Below, piece after piece: positions 1-7,572 of a stretch of DNA of 64,000 nucleotides. Source of the stretch: Pseudonocardia asaccharolytica DSM 44247 = NBRC 16224 (GTDB lineage Bacteria > Actinomycetota > Actinomycetes > Mycobacteriales > Pseudonocardiaceae); assembly GCF_000423625.1 (NCBI RefSeq), contig NZ_AUII01000003.1, positions 124,001-188,000 of the forward strand, in the 5' to 3' direction. The notes beneath the pieces are model-generated. The model did no database searches. It had not been told where the DNA came from and saw only the letters and a list, made by a program, of their open reading frames with translations. The position numbers and the translations under genes were made by a program. Within the stretch, counting starts at the first letter, position 1, and each line of letters starts with the position of its first letter.

Positions 1-930
1 CCACAGCCGCGTCGCGGCCCCGGCCATCAGCGGGCGCAGCGTCCCGGCGATCCGTCGCGCGTGCCGGAACCCGCCTCGCTGGGAATGCGCGACAACCGCC
101 TCGATCACGGCGGTGCGCGGGCGCCCGTCGGGTCCGGAACGCAGCGGGGTCGCGTGGGTCTCGACGACGCTGCCGGCGCCCTCACCGTCGACGATCTCCA
201 TGGTCACCGTCCGCGGGTCCGGACAGCTGAACGCGGCGACCACGGGGACGCCGAGGCGCTTCGACACCCGGAATGTCACCTCGACGAGAAAACGGTCTTC
301 GGTGGGCGGGCAGTCGAGCGGCGGGGCGCTCGCCACCTGCAGCGCCGCGAACGAATACGGGTGGAACCAGGCGCCGTGCCAGGGATCGAGCCGGTTGGCG
401 ATGACGTCCTCGGGCTCGCAGGCGCCGATGACCGTCGCGACGGTGTCGAAGCTGGCCGCCGGATCGGGCCGCGGGCCCAGCACCGGGGCGGCGGTGGGTG
501 GGTCCGCGCCGTCCAGCCGCACCCACGCCAGCACCCCGTCGTCGTAGGCGGGTAACGGACGCCAGTCCGGCCGCCCGCACGGGCGCAGGGCGAGCCCATG
601 CCAGCGGCAGATGAGCCGACCCTCGTGCACGGCGGCGTCGGCGAGCGGGGCGCCGAGATGCGGGCAGGCGCCGGGGCCCACGTGTAGTGCGCCGGAGCCG
701 TCCCGCCAGGCCACGAGCTCGCGACCGGCCACGACCCGGCCGAACGCGCGGCCCGGCCGCACCTCGCGGCTGCCGGCCAGCACGTACCAGCCCCCGGAAG
801 GGCGGGCGAGCGCCCGGCGCAGGGCCGCGGCGATGACCGCGGGCACGGCGTCGGCGAAGGTCGGCCGCTGCTGCGTCCACGCGACGGTGCGCAGCCGGCG
901 CAGCGGGTTGCGCGGCAGATACTCCCTCAC
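1..930 (-). CDS. Rieske [2Fe-2S] domain protein (DUF5914-like), 3' end off the window
   Basis: At least 310 codons are visible and the C-terminus lies beyond the left edge. A Rieske cluster site is seen as CPHLGAP (about residues 89-95) followed by CRWHG (about 109-113), the Cys-x-His and Cys-x-x-His pairs that bind a [2Fe-2S] cluster. After the Rieske part comes a domain containing NRLDPWHGAWFHPYSF, resembling the DUF5914 proteins often found with actinobacterial carotenoid or oxygenase genes; that family name is from memory. It is probably an electron-transfer or oxygenase-type protein with unknown substrate. The GTG start follows a TAGCCT -10 element by 7 nt, so the mRNA is probably leaderless. 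No ferredoxin or reductase gene lies beside it in the window. Confidence 0.75.
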   Translation of the reverse strand, partial: MREYLPRNPLRRLRTVAWTQQRPTFADAVPAVIAAALRRALARPSGGWYVLAGSREVRPGRAFGRVVAGRELVAWRDGSGALHVGPGACPHLGAPLADAAVHEGRLICRWHGLALRPCGRPDWRPLPAYDDGVLAWVRLDGADPPTAAPVLGPRPDPAASFDTVATVIGACEPEDVIANRLDPWHGAWFHPYSFAALQVASAPPLDCPPTEDRFLVEVTFRVSKRLGVPVVAAFSCPDPRTVTMEIVDGEGAGSVVETHATPLRSGPDGRPRTAVIEAVVAHSQRGGFRHARRIAGTLRPLMAGAATRLW

Positions 931-937
931 CGCGCCG

Positions 938-943
938 AGGCTA
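938..943 (-). promoter_or_regulatory. -10 element (TAGCCT) of a leaderless promoter
   Basis: TAGCCT on the minus strand lies 7 nt before the GTG at 930. This is the spacing that puts the transcription start at or next to the start codon. Confidence 0.5.
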
Positions 944-1100
944 GGGCGGTTCGAGCGGATACCGGAATCGGCCGGTGTCGTCCCGGACCCGCGGGATGAG
1001 CCGTGAGCCACCCGGGATCGACTCGGCAGCGCTCCGGTACCGGCCCCGGCGCACCCGTGCTGCCGGTGGTCGCGTTCCGGCCGGCGAGCCGGTCACCGGT

Positions 1101-2192
1101 CTAGAGCCACTGGTTCTTACGGAAGTTGCGGTACAGCACCACGCAGATCAGCGCGATGACGATGAGTACGGCCGGGTAGCCGAACGGCCACTTCGTCTCG
1201 GGCATGACGTCGAAGTTCATCCCGTAGATGCCCGCGATCATGGTGGGCACGGAGATCAGCGCGGCGTAGGCGGTGATCTTGCGCATGTCCTTGTTCGACT
1301 GCATCGTGTGCTTGGTCAGGATCGCATCGACCAGCGTGGTGAGCAGCTCGTCGAAGCCCGCGACCCGCTCGGCGACGGTGCTGAGGTGGTCGTCGACGTT
1401 GCGGAAGTAGGACCGCACCTCGTGCGGGACCAGCGCGGAGTAGCCCTCGGCCAGCTTGCGCACCGGCGCGACCAGCGGCGTCACCGCCCGGCGCAGCTCG
1501 AGCACCTCGCGCTTCATGACGTAGATCTGCTCGGCGTCCATCGCTGAGCGGGGATTGAAGACCTCCCCTTCCATCTCGTCGATGTCGTCCTCGATCGCCT
1601 CGGTCACCTCGAGGTAGCTGTCGACGACATGGTCGGCGATCGCGTGCAGCACGGCGGCCGGGCCGAGCGCGAGCTGCTCGGGATCGGCCTCCAGCTTGCG
1701 GCGCACGTCCCGCAGCGCGCAGTGCTGTCCATGCCGGACGGTCACCACGAAATCGCGGCCGAGGAAGACCATCACCTCGCCGGTCTCGACGATCTCGGTG
1801 GCCGTCCGAGGCTCGGCGTGACCAACGTAACGCACCGTCTTGAGCACCATGAACAGTGTGTCGTCGAAGCGCTCCAGCTTGGGCCGCTGGTGCGCGTGCA
1901 CGGCATCCTCGACGGCGAGCTCGTGCAGGCCGAAGATGTCGGCGATGCCGGTGATCTGCTCGTCGGTGGGCTCGTGCAGGCCGATCCAGACGAACCCCTC
2001 GCCGCGCCCGCGCACCTCCGCGACCGCGTCGTCGTGGGTCCAGCGGCCCGGCAGGCGCCGGCCGTCCACATAGACGGCGCAATCGACGACATAGGCCGAA
2101 ACGGGCACCCGCAGCCGCGGCAGCGCGGTGTGGGTACGGCCGGTCAGGCGGGCACGAGCTGCAGCGGACCGGGTCGAAGACAGCGACGGCAC
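1101..2192 (-). CDS. corA: CorA family Mg2+/Co2+ transporter
   Basis: A 363-aa protein with the CorA layout: a long cytoplasmic N-terminal domain and coiled-coil stalk, then two C-terminal membrane helices. The signature YGMN sits at the end of the first helix (GIYGMNF, about residue 324), followed by a short loop, a second helix (YPAVLIVIALICVVLY) and a basic tail. The family forms pentameric Mg2+ channels in the cytoplasmic membrane. The frame is open further upstream, but the GTG at 2192 is chosen because AGGAGG stands 7 nt before it. Upstream lies a long leader with strong inverted repeats that may control expression. Similar proteins can move Co2+ or Zn2+; sequence alone does not decide the ion. 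Confidence 0.9.
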   Translation of the reverse strand: MPSLSSTRSAAARARLTGRTHTALPRLRVPVSAYVVDCAVYVDGRRLPGRWTHDDAVAEVRGRGEGFVWIGLHEPTDEQITGIADIFGLHELAVEDAVHAHQRPKLERFDDTLFMVLKTVRYVGHAEPRTATEIVETGEVMVFLGRDFVVTVRHGQHCALRDVRRKLEADPEQLALGPAAVLHAIADHVVDSYLEVTEAIEDDIDEMEGEVFNPRSAMDAEQIYVMKREVLELRRAVTPLVAPVRKLAEGYSALVPHEVRSYFRNVDDHLSTVAERVAGFDELLTTLVDAILTKHTMQSNKDMRKITAYAALISVPTMIAGIYGMNFDVMPETKWPFGYPAVLIVIALICVVLYRNFRKNQWL

Positions 2193-2380
2193 GGCGAAAC
2201 CTCCTGGCAGGAGACGGACGCAAGGCCCGCGGAGGGCGCTTGCACAGGACGACACGCAGGCGTCGCGTCCCCTGGGCGGCTTCCCGTGCCGCTCAGCCGG
2301 TGCCGATGCGCACAGGCGTGGGGACGCGGCAGGTACTGCAGCCGGGTGCTGACTGCACCGCGCTCACCTCCTCACCTGTG
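2193..2380 (-). promoter_or_regulatory. Long structured 5' leader of the CorA gene
   Basis: There is no gene between the CorA start and the divergent MaoC gene. On the minus strand the leader holds a 9-bp perfect inverted repeat, CGCGTCCCC (2264-2272 on +) with GGGGACGCG (2320-2328), 47 nt apart, and GC-rich smaller stems inside. It ends with a strong AGGAGG ribosome site. Upstream of a Mg2+ transporter this suggests a riboswitch or attenuator. I could not match it with confidence to the M-box consensus, so only the structure is claimed. Confidence 0.35.
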
Positions 2381-2461
2381 ATCGCCGGCATCGGTCCGGC
2401 GGCTGGTCCGCGGGTTAGATTACCCGCTACACGAAGGTATCGGCGTTGGGAGGCGTTGACG

Positions 2462-2965
2462 TTGCAGTTCGGGCGGTATTTCGAGGAGTTCGAGGTCGGG
2501 GCCATCTACAAGCACTGGCCCGGCAAGACGGTCACCGAGTACGACGACCACCTGTTCTGCCTGCTGACCATGAACCACCACCCGCTGCACATGGACGCGC
2601 ACTACGCGGAGGAGACGACGGACTTCAAGCGCAACGTCGTCGTCGGCAACTACATCTACTCGCTGCTGCTGGGCATGTCGGTGCCGGATGTCTCGGGCAA
2701 GGCCATCGCCAATCTGGAGGTGGAGTCGCTCAAGCACACCAAGCCGACCTTCCACGGCGACACGATCTACGGCGAGACCGAGGTCCTGGACAAGTCCGAG
2801 TCGAAGTCCAAGGACGACCGTGGGGTCGTCTACGTCGAGACCCGCGGCTACAAGCAGGACGGCACGGTGGTCTGCACGTTCCGGCGCAAGGTCATGGTGC
2901 CCAAGCGCAGCTACGGCGATACCCGCGGCGGTGAGCAGCCGGGCCGCCCCACCCCGCAGACCTGA
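2462..2965 (+). CDS. MaoC family (R)-enoyl-CoA hydratase/dehydratase
   Basis: A 167-aa single hotdog-fold protein. The catalytic stretch of MaoC-type hydratases is seen as DDHLFCLLTMNHHPLHMD (about residues 29-46), where the Asp/His pair would act on an enoyl-CoA. Such proteins hydrate or dehydrate acyl-CoA thioesters in fatty-acid or polyhydroxyacid metabolism; here the substrate is unknown. TTG at 2462 is chosen because GGGAGG ends 8 nt before it and it gives an N-terminus beginning MQFGRYFEEFEVG. A TTG at 2456 is too close to the ribosome site. It stands alone, divergent from the CorA gene and convergent with the Nudix gene, with only 3 bp between the stop codons. Confidence 0.85.
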   Translation: MQFGRYFEEFEVGAIYKHWPGKTVTEYDDHLFCLLTMNHHPLHMDAHYAEETTDFKRNVVVGNYIYSLLLGMSVPDVSGKAIANLEVESLKHTKPTFHGDTIYGETEVLDKSESKSKDDRGVVYVETRGYKQDGTVVCTFRRKVMVPKRSYGDTRGGEQPGRPTPQT

Positions 2966-2968
2966 GTG

Positions 2969-3364
2969 TCAACCGGGCAAGGCGTCCCATTCGGTGAGGG
3001 CCTCCACCAGCCCCTCGACGAGCGGGAGCCGGGCCAGCTCGGTGGCGTCGACCCAGCGCACGTCGGCGGCGTCGTCACCGGCGCGCAGCCTGCCGCCCGC
3101 GGGCTCGCAGTGATAGTCGGCGATGCGGTAGGGCCCGCGGACCACCTCGCCGGCGAGCGGGCCCGCCCGCACGACCAGGCCCGTCTCCTCGGCGGTCTCG
3201 CGCACGACGGCCTCGTGGTCGGTCTCCCCGGGCTCCACGCGGCCGCCGGGGACGGCCCACAGCCCGGCCCCGGGCTCGTTCGCCCGCCGCACCAGGAGCA
3301 GCCGACCCGACCGGTCGCGCACGATCGCCCCCACGCAGGGGACATCTCCGCTACCCTCGGTCAT
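2969..3364 (-). CDS. Nudix (MutT-like) hydrolase
   Basis: A 131-aa single-domain Nudix protein of ordinary length. The Nudix box runs from about residue 40 to 62: GGRVEPGE, then RETAEETG, which matches GX5EX7REUXEEXGU. This box binds the metal that hydrolyses a nucleoside diphosphate linked to another group, such as oxidised dNTPs, ADP-ribose or dinucleotides. The substrate cannot be read from sequence. The ATG at 3364 is preceded by TACCGT at 8 nt, so a leaderless transcript is likely. It lies convergent with the MaoC gene and divergent from the small membrane protein gene. Confidence 0.9.
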   Translation of the reverse strand: MTEGSGDVPCVGAIVRDRSGRLLLVRRANEPGAGLWAVPGGRVEPGETDHEAVVRETAEETGLVVRAGPLAGEVVRGPYRIADYHCEPAGGRLRAGDDAADVRWVDATELARLPLVEGLVEALTEWDALPG

Positions 3365-3372
3365 CAGCCAGA

Positions 3373-3378
3373 ACGGTA
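3373..3378 (-). promoter_or_regulatory. -10 element (TACCGT) of the Nudix gene
   Basis: TACCGT on the minus strand stands 8 nt before the ATG at 3364, consistent with leaderless transcription. Confidence 0.45.
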
Positions 3379-3423
3379 CGCTCCCCGCGCGCCGGTACCC
3401 TGACGCGGCGTGGTGCGGTAGGA

Positions 3424-3630
3424 ATGATCACGCCAGAGTCCCTCGTGCCGGAACGAACGGTGGTTGCGTTGAACCTCAAGAAGATTCTGACGCTGCTCGG
3501 AGTCGCTCTCGTAGTGTTCTTCATCGTCACCCAGCCGACCGGGGCGGCCAACGCCTTGGGCAACATCGGCACGATCCTGCGGGATGCCGCGAACTCCGTC
3601 ACCAGCTTCTTCACCCAAGTGGTGAGCTAG
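3424..3630 (+). CDS. Small hydrophobic membrane protein
   Basis: A 68-aa protein from the ATG at 3424, with one clear membrane segment, KILTLLGVALVVFFIVTQP, then a short amphipathic tail. In-frame GTG (3460) and TTG (3469) codons are alternative starts; the TTG would give a 53-aa protein beginning MNLKKILTLLG. A TACCCT element at 3396 could be the promoter. The next gene, a membrane-anchored PH-domain protein, starts 4 bp after its stop, so the two are probably one transcript. I do not recognise a function. Confidence 0.65.
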   Translation: MITPESLVPERTVVALNLKKILTLLGVALVVFFIVTQPTGAANALGNIGTILRDAANSVTSFFTQVVS

Positions 3631-3634
3631 TCCG

Positions 3635-4171
3635 GTGCTCGCTCCCCGCGAGATCGACGAGTACCTGCTCCCCACGGAGCGCAGGGTCATCCGGGTGCGC
3701 CAGCACTGGGCCGTCATGGGCAAGCACATCGTCCAGACCCTGGGGTTCCTGGTGCTCGTGGTGATCGGTGAGCGGCTCCTGCCGGACAGCATGCTCATCG
3801 ACAACCTGGCCTTCTACCTCGCGCTGGTGGCCGTGATCCGATTCACAGTCGTGACGATGCTGTGGTGGATCGAACGCATCGTGATCACCGACAAGCGCGT
3901 AATGCTGGCCGAGGGGATCATCACCCACAGCGTCGGGATGATGCCGCTCGGCAAGGTGACCGACCTCACGTTCCAGCGCAGCCTGTTCGGCCGGATGTTC
4001 GGCTACGGGACCATGGTCGTGGAGTCGGCAGGCCAGATCCAGGCGCTGAACCGCATCGACTACATGCCGCGCCCCGAGGAGATCTACGAGGCGTTGTCCG
4101 AACTCGTATTCGGCGAGAAGGGCAAGACTCGCGCGACCGGCATGCTCGTGAAGTCGCGCTGGCGCAGGTGA
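3635..4171 (+). CDS. Membrane-anchored bacterial PH domain protein
   Basis: A 178-aa protein with two membrane helices near the N-terminus (about residues 32-46 and 57-78), then a bacterial PH (bPH/YdbT-type) domain from about residue 80. ITDKRVMLAEGIITHSVGMM and the strand series after it are typical of that fold. These proteins are common in actinobacteria and their ligands are mostly unknown. GTG at 3635 follows the small membrane protein gene by 4 bp. The stop overlaps a GTGA that could couple to the following PHP gene. I infer a membrane-surface role and claim no biochemical function. Confidence 0.8.
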   Translation: MLAPREIDEYLLPTERRVIRVRQHWAVMGKHIVQTLGFLVLVVIGERLLPDSMLIDNLAFYLALVAVIRFTVVTMLWWIERIVITDKRVMLAEGIITHSVGMMPLGKVTDLTFQRSLFGRMFGYGTMVVESAGQIQALNRIDYMPRPEEIYEALSELVFGEKGKTRATGMLVKSRWRR

Positions 4172-4187
4172 GCGCGGACGCGCCCGA

Positions 4188-4193
4188 TAGCGT
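4188..4193 (+). promoter_or_regulatory. -10 element (TAGCGT) before the PHP gene
   Basis: TAGCGT lies 7 nt before GTG 4201, inside the short spacer after the PH-domain gene. It would allow independent, leaderless expression of the PHP protein. Confidence 0.4.
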
Positions 4194-4200
4194 GGACGTC

Positions 4201-5064
4201 GTGGCCCGCATCGACCTGCACACCCACTCGAGCGCGTCGGATGGCACCGACACGCCCGAGGAACTGGTCGCCGCGGCGTCCGCGGCGGGTCTCGACGTCG
4301 TCGCGATCACCGACCACGACACCACCGGCGGCTGGGACCGGGCCGCCGCGGCGCTGCCGCCCGGGATGCGGCTGGTCCGCGGCGCCGAGTTCTCCTGCGT
4401 CAGCGACGACGGCCACGGCCGCGACATCTCGGTGCATCTGCTCGGCTACCTGTTCGACCCCGGGCACGAGACGGTTGTGGCCGAGCAGCGGCGGCTGCGC
4501 GCCGAGCGCATGCGGCGGCTGCGGCTGATGACCCAGCGGATGGCCGACGCCGGCTATCCGGTGGATGTCGACACCGTGCTCGGGCTGCTGGCCGATGGGG
4601 CCAGCGCAGGTCGGCCGCATCTGGCCCGGGCGCTGGTGGCGGCCGGGGTGGTTTCGTCGCTCGACGAGGCGTTCGCGAAGCTGCTCTACACCGGCAGCCC
4701 GTTCTACGTGCCGAGGACCGACACTCCGCTGCGGCGCGCGGTCGAGATGGTGCGCGAGGCGGGGGGTGTGACGGTGTTCGCCCATCCGCTGGCGCGCAAG
4801 CGCGGCCGGGTCGTCGAGCTCTCGGTGATCCGCGACCTGGCCGCGGCCGGGCTGACCGGGATCGAGATCGACCATCCCGACCACACCTCGTCCGACCGGG
4901 CGATGCTGCGCGAGCTGGCCGCCGAGCTGGGTCTGGTCGGCACCGGATCCAGCGACTACCACGGCACCAACAAGACCATCCCGATCGCCGCGGAGACCAC
5001 CGACCCGGATGCGTTCGAGGTGCTCGTGGCGAAGGCCGACGGGGTCGAGGTCCTCACGGGGTAG
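4201..5064 (+). CDS. PHP domain metal-dependent phosphoesterase
   Basis: A 287-aa PHP protein. Metal-binding motifs are visible: DLHTHSSASDG near residue 5, ITDHDTTGG near 36, GAEFSC, FAHPLARKRG, and GSDYHG at the C-terminal side. This matches the YciV/TrpH-like group (RNase AM or nucleoside 3',5'-bisphosphate phosphatases), so it probably removes a phosphate from small nucleotides or RNA ends. Two starts compete. GTG 4168 overlaps the stop of the PH gene (GTGA). GTG 4201 gives the usual short N-terminus and has a -10 element 7 nt upstream. I prefer 4201. Confidence 0.85.
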   Translation: MARIDLHTHSSASDGTDTPEELVAAASAAGLDVVAITDHDTTGGWDRAAAALPPGMRLVRGAEFSCVSDDGHGRDISVHLLGYLFDPGHETVVAEQRRLRAERMRRLRLMTQRMADAGYPVDVDTVLGLLADGASAGRPHLARALVAAGVVSSLDEAFAKLLYTGSPFYVPRTDTPLRRAVEMVREAGGVTVFAHPLARKRGRVVELSVIRDLAAAGLTGIEIDHPDHTSSDRAMLRELAAELGLVGTGSSDYHGTNKTIPIAAETTDPDAFEVLVAKADGVEVLTG

Positions 5065-5089
5065 CGGGCGGGCCGATCACGCGGGCCGC

Positions 5090-5095
5090 TACGTT
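5090..5095 (+). promoter_or_regulatory. -10 element (TACGTT) of the PD-(D/E)XK gene
   Basis: TACGTT is 7 nt before the ATG at 5103, so the transcript is probably leaderless. Confidence 0.45.
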
Positions 5096-5102
5096 GACGG
5101 GC

Positions 5103-5957
5103 ATGGGCGCGAACGGTGGGCAGCTCGGGCTCGATTTCGGGGCCGGTTTCACCGCGAAGCCCCTGGTTCGCGTCACGCCGGCCCGGCTGGCGCTGTGGGC
5201 GCAGTGCCCGCGCCGGTTCCGGATGACCTACCTCGATCGCCCGACGCCGGCCCGCGGCGGGGCGTGGGCGCACAACACCCTGGGCGCGGTCGTGCATCTC
5301 GCGCTGCGGTCGCTGTTCGAGCTGGCCGCGGCGCGCCGCACCCCGCAGGCCGCCGCGGCCCTCGTCGACCGGCACTGGTCGTCCGAGGGATTCCGGGACC
5401 GGGCGCAGGCCGCGGAGTATCGCGACCGGGCCCGCGGCTGGGTGGCCGACTACGCCGCCGACCTCGACCCCGATGTCGAGCCGGTCGGCGTGGAGCGGTG
5501 GGTGTCGGCCCCGGTGGGCGGTCTCATCGCGGAGGGTCGGGTGGACCGGATCGACGCCCGCGGAGGCGAGCTGGTCATCGTCGACTACAAGACCGGCCGG
5601 CACCCGCTCGACACCACCGCTGCCCGCGACTCGCGGGCGCTCGCGCTCTACGCCACGGCCGCGCGGCAGCTACTGCACCGCCCGTGCACCCGGGTGGAGC
5701 TGCACCACCTGCCGACCGGGCGGGTGCTGGCCTGGGAGCACGACGCCGCGTCGCTGCGCCACCATGTCGAGGGGGCCGAGCGCGCCACCGCGGCGATCGA
5801 GGCCGCCACCGCGGGTCTGGATTCCGGCGACGACCCGGAGGCGCTGTTCCCGCCGCGCCCCTCGTCGCGCTGTTCGACGTGCGAGATGCGCAGGCTCTGC
5901 CCGGAGGGACGGGCGGCGAGCCCGGTCCTCGAGCCGTGGGCCCTGCTGGCGCCGTGA
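5103..5957 (+). CDS. RecB-like PD-(D/E)XK nuclease with a cysteine cluster
   Basis: A 284-aa stand-alone nuclease domain. The active site is read as EGRVDRID followed by ELVIVDYKTG, the D...D/E-x-K arrangement of RecB/AddB/Cas4-type exonucleases. One cysteine lies near the N-terminus in WAQCPRRFRMTYL (C35) and three near the end in CSTCEMRRLC (C257, C260, C266). This one-plus-three pattern binds a [4Fe-4S] cluster in Cas4 and AddB. It probably acts in DNA repair; there is no helicase or CRISPR gene nearby. An in-frame TTG at 5094 is possible, but the ATG fits the leaderless promoter. The next gene overlaps by 4 bp. Confidence 0.85.
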   Translation: MGANGGQLGLDFGAGFTAKPLVRVTPARLALWAQCPRRFRMTYLDRPTPARGGAWAHNTLGAVVHLALRSLFELAAARRTPQAAAALVDRHWSSEGFRDRAQAAEYRDRARGWVADYAADLDPDVEPVGVERWVSAPVGGLIAEGRVDRIDARGGELVIVDYKTGRHPLDTTAARDSRALALYATAARQLLHRPCTRVELHHLPTGRVLAWEHDAASLRHHVEGAERATAAIEAATAGLDSGDDPEALFPPRPSSRCSTCEMRRLCPEGRAASPVLEPWALLAP

Positions 5958-6268
5958 GCCGATCCGCACGGCACCCGGCCCGGGCTCGCCGCCTCGGCCG
6001 CGCGGGTCGGATGTTGCGTGGCTGCTCCGGTGCCCTCGCCGGCGGCCTGGTGATGCTCGCGGTGCTGCTGCTGGCTGGATGGCTCCTCACGACCCGGACG
6101 GGATCGGCAGGACCCGGCACGGGGATGCTCCTGGGTCACTGGCTTGCCGCCGTGGTGGCCGTCGCGGCCCAGGTCGTCGCCGATCACAGGGTGGATCGGA
6201 CGGGCACCCTCGCCGCCCTCGGTGTGCTGGGGGTCGGCGCGGCAACGCTGGGAACCTACTGGTTGTAG
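5954..6268 (+). CDS. Small three-helix membrane protein
   Basis: A 104-aa protein starting at a GTG that overlaps the stop of the nuclease gene (GTGA), so the two are translationally coupled. A basic N-terminus is followed by three hydrophobic segments: LAGGLVMLAVLLLAGWLL, LLGHWLAAVVAVAAQVV, and TLAALGVLGVGAATLGTYWL at the very end. I do not recognise a family. The gene ends at the first 40-bp palindrome, which separates it from the convergent beta-propeller gene. Confidence 0.6.
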   Translation: MSRSARHPARARRLGRAGRMLRGCSGALAGGLVMLAVLLLAGWLLTTRTGSAGPGTGMLLGHWLAAVVAVAAQVVADHRVDRTGTLAALGVLGVGAATLGTYWL

Positions 6269-6273
6269 CCCCC

Positions 6274-6313
6274 GTGAGTGCGTAACAGTGTTAGAACACT
6301 GTTACGCACTCAC
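6274..6313. terminator. 40-bp perfect palindrome, copy 1 (bidirectional terminator candidate)
   Basis: Arms of 19 nt, GTGAGTGCGTAACAGTGTT and its exact complement, around a 2-nt AG centre. Flanking C5 and G6 runs extend the stem to 24 bp. It lies between two convergent genes and overlaps the stop codon of the minus-strand one, whose last codons are made of repeat sequence. The same 40 bp recur at 47650 and 53946. There is no U-tract, as is usual for actinobacterial hairpins. Confidence 0.75.
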
Positions 6314-7569
6314 GGGGGGCGGAGTGCTGCAAGTCCGGTGCCGCGCTGTTCCAGCACGATCGAACCCTGGGCGGCGAGCGCGACCGGGCCGGTCCACCCG
6401 CCGCGGTCGATCGGGATCGTTCGCTCCACGACTCCGTCGACCGGGTTGACGACCTGAACCCCGCCGGGCACCGGCACCAGCAGCGAGCCCGCGTAGCCCG
6501 CGCCGGGGCCGAGGGTGCCGGTGAGGGTCCAGAGCGGGACGAGATCGGTGCGGTCGAGCGCGACGGTCCGCGAGCCGGTCCACCAGTAATACCGGCGCTC
6601 GTCGCTCGTCGTGGGCGCCACACCGCCGGGGGGATCGGATCGCAGGTCGGTCACGGGCACGTCGATCGGGACGAGCCCGACCTGTGTTCCGGTGTTGTCG
6701 AGAATCAGCAGCCGGGCCGGGTCGGGTAGCACCACCGCCGCCCGGTCGGCCGATACGACCAGGATCTGCGCGCCGGACCCGGGGAGCAGCGTGGAGGATT
6801 CGACCTCCGGCCGGGTCGCGTCCTGACCGTCGGGTTTGAGCACGGTAAGCCGGTCGCCGGCGTCGGACGCGCACCGCTCCAGCACGGCGAGCCTGCCCTG
6901 AGCCATCGCGAACGACCCGTACCGGCAGCCGGGACGCGGTTGCCTGCCCGGCTGCTCGGGGGTGCGCACCTCGCCGTACTCGAGGGTCTTGACCAGGTCC
7001 GAGCGCCATACCTCGAGGTACTCCGGCCCGGTGGCCGCGACGAAGCTGCCATCGCTGATCATCCGGGTGCCGGACCGGACATCAGGGTTGCGTTGCGCGA
7101 CCCGGGCGCCGGTGGTGGCGTCGAGCTCGGTGAGGTCGCCGCAGTCCGTGTCCCGGCCGGAGCCCCCGCCGACACCACTGTGAAACAGCGCCAGAACCCG
7201 GCCGAACCCCTCGGCCGCGGCACAGAGCGGCACGTTCCGGGTGTAGCTCCAGCGGGCGGTCCCGGTCGCGGCGTCCCGGCCCACGACGGTCGAGCCGTCG
7301 GCGGTGACGACCACCGGCCCGGCGACGAGCGGGGCGGCGGTCGCCCCGCTGGCTGCCCGCCACGCCTCGATCAGCTGCTGCGGCACCGCGACGGCTGGGG
7401 CGGGGGGTGTCGCGGCCGCCGGGCTGGCCGTCACCGTCGTCGTATTGGCCGCCGGGCTCTGCCGCCAGTACAGCACCGCGGCGGTGACCAGGAGGACGAC
7501 CAGCGAAGCGGCCGCCAGGACGTCACCACGGCGGCGCCGCTCGGGCCTGGTCGGACGCGGCCGGGGCAC
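6310..7569 (-). CDS. Membrane-anchored beta-propeller protein (PQQ-like repeats)
   Basis: A 419-aa protein with a basic N-terminus and one membrane segment (VLAAASLVVLLVTAAVLYW, about residues 17-35). A long outside domain follows whose repeating pieces, such as VVTADGSTVVGRDAATGTAR and LLILDNTGTQ, look like beta-propeller blades of the PQQ/YVTN type. It lies directly downstream of rhlE with only 3 bp between them, in the order known for the mycobacterial rhlE locus. The function is not known. It is probably co-transcribed with rhlE and terminated by the palindrome that overlaps its stop codon. Confidence 0.75.
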   Translation of the reverse strand: MPRPRPTRPERRRRGDVLAAASLVVLLVTAAVLYWRQSPAANTTTVTASPAAATPPAPAVAVPQQLIEAWRAASGATAAPLVAGPVVVTADGSTVVGRDAATGTARWSYTRNVPLCAAAEGFGRVLALFHSGVGGGSGRDTDCGDLTELDATTGARVAQRNPDVRSGTRMISDGSFVAATGPEYLEVWRSDLVKTLEYGEVRTPEQPGRQPRPGCRYGSFAMAQGRLAVLERCASDAGDRLTVLKPDGQDATRPEVESSTLLPGSGAQILVVSADRAAVVLPDPARLLILDNTGTQVGLVPIDVPVTDLRSDPPGGVAPTTSDERRYYWWTGSRTVALDRTDLVPLWTLTGTLGPGAGYAGSLLVPVPGGVQVVNPVDGVVERTIPIDRGGWTGPVALAAQGSIVLEQRGTGLAALRPP

Positions 7570-7572
7570 GAG

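Noticed and set aside
2193-2380. M-box riboswitch upstream of corA
   Set aside because: The gene context fits, but I could not align the conserved M-box core, so only an unassigned structured leader is reported.
5103-5957. Cas4 call for the RecB-like nuclease
   Set aside because: The one-plus-three cysteine layout is similar, but no cas gene or CRISPR array is in the window and the neighbours are ordinary core genes.
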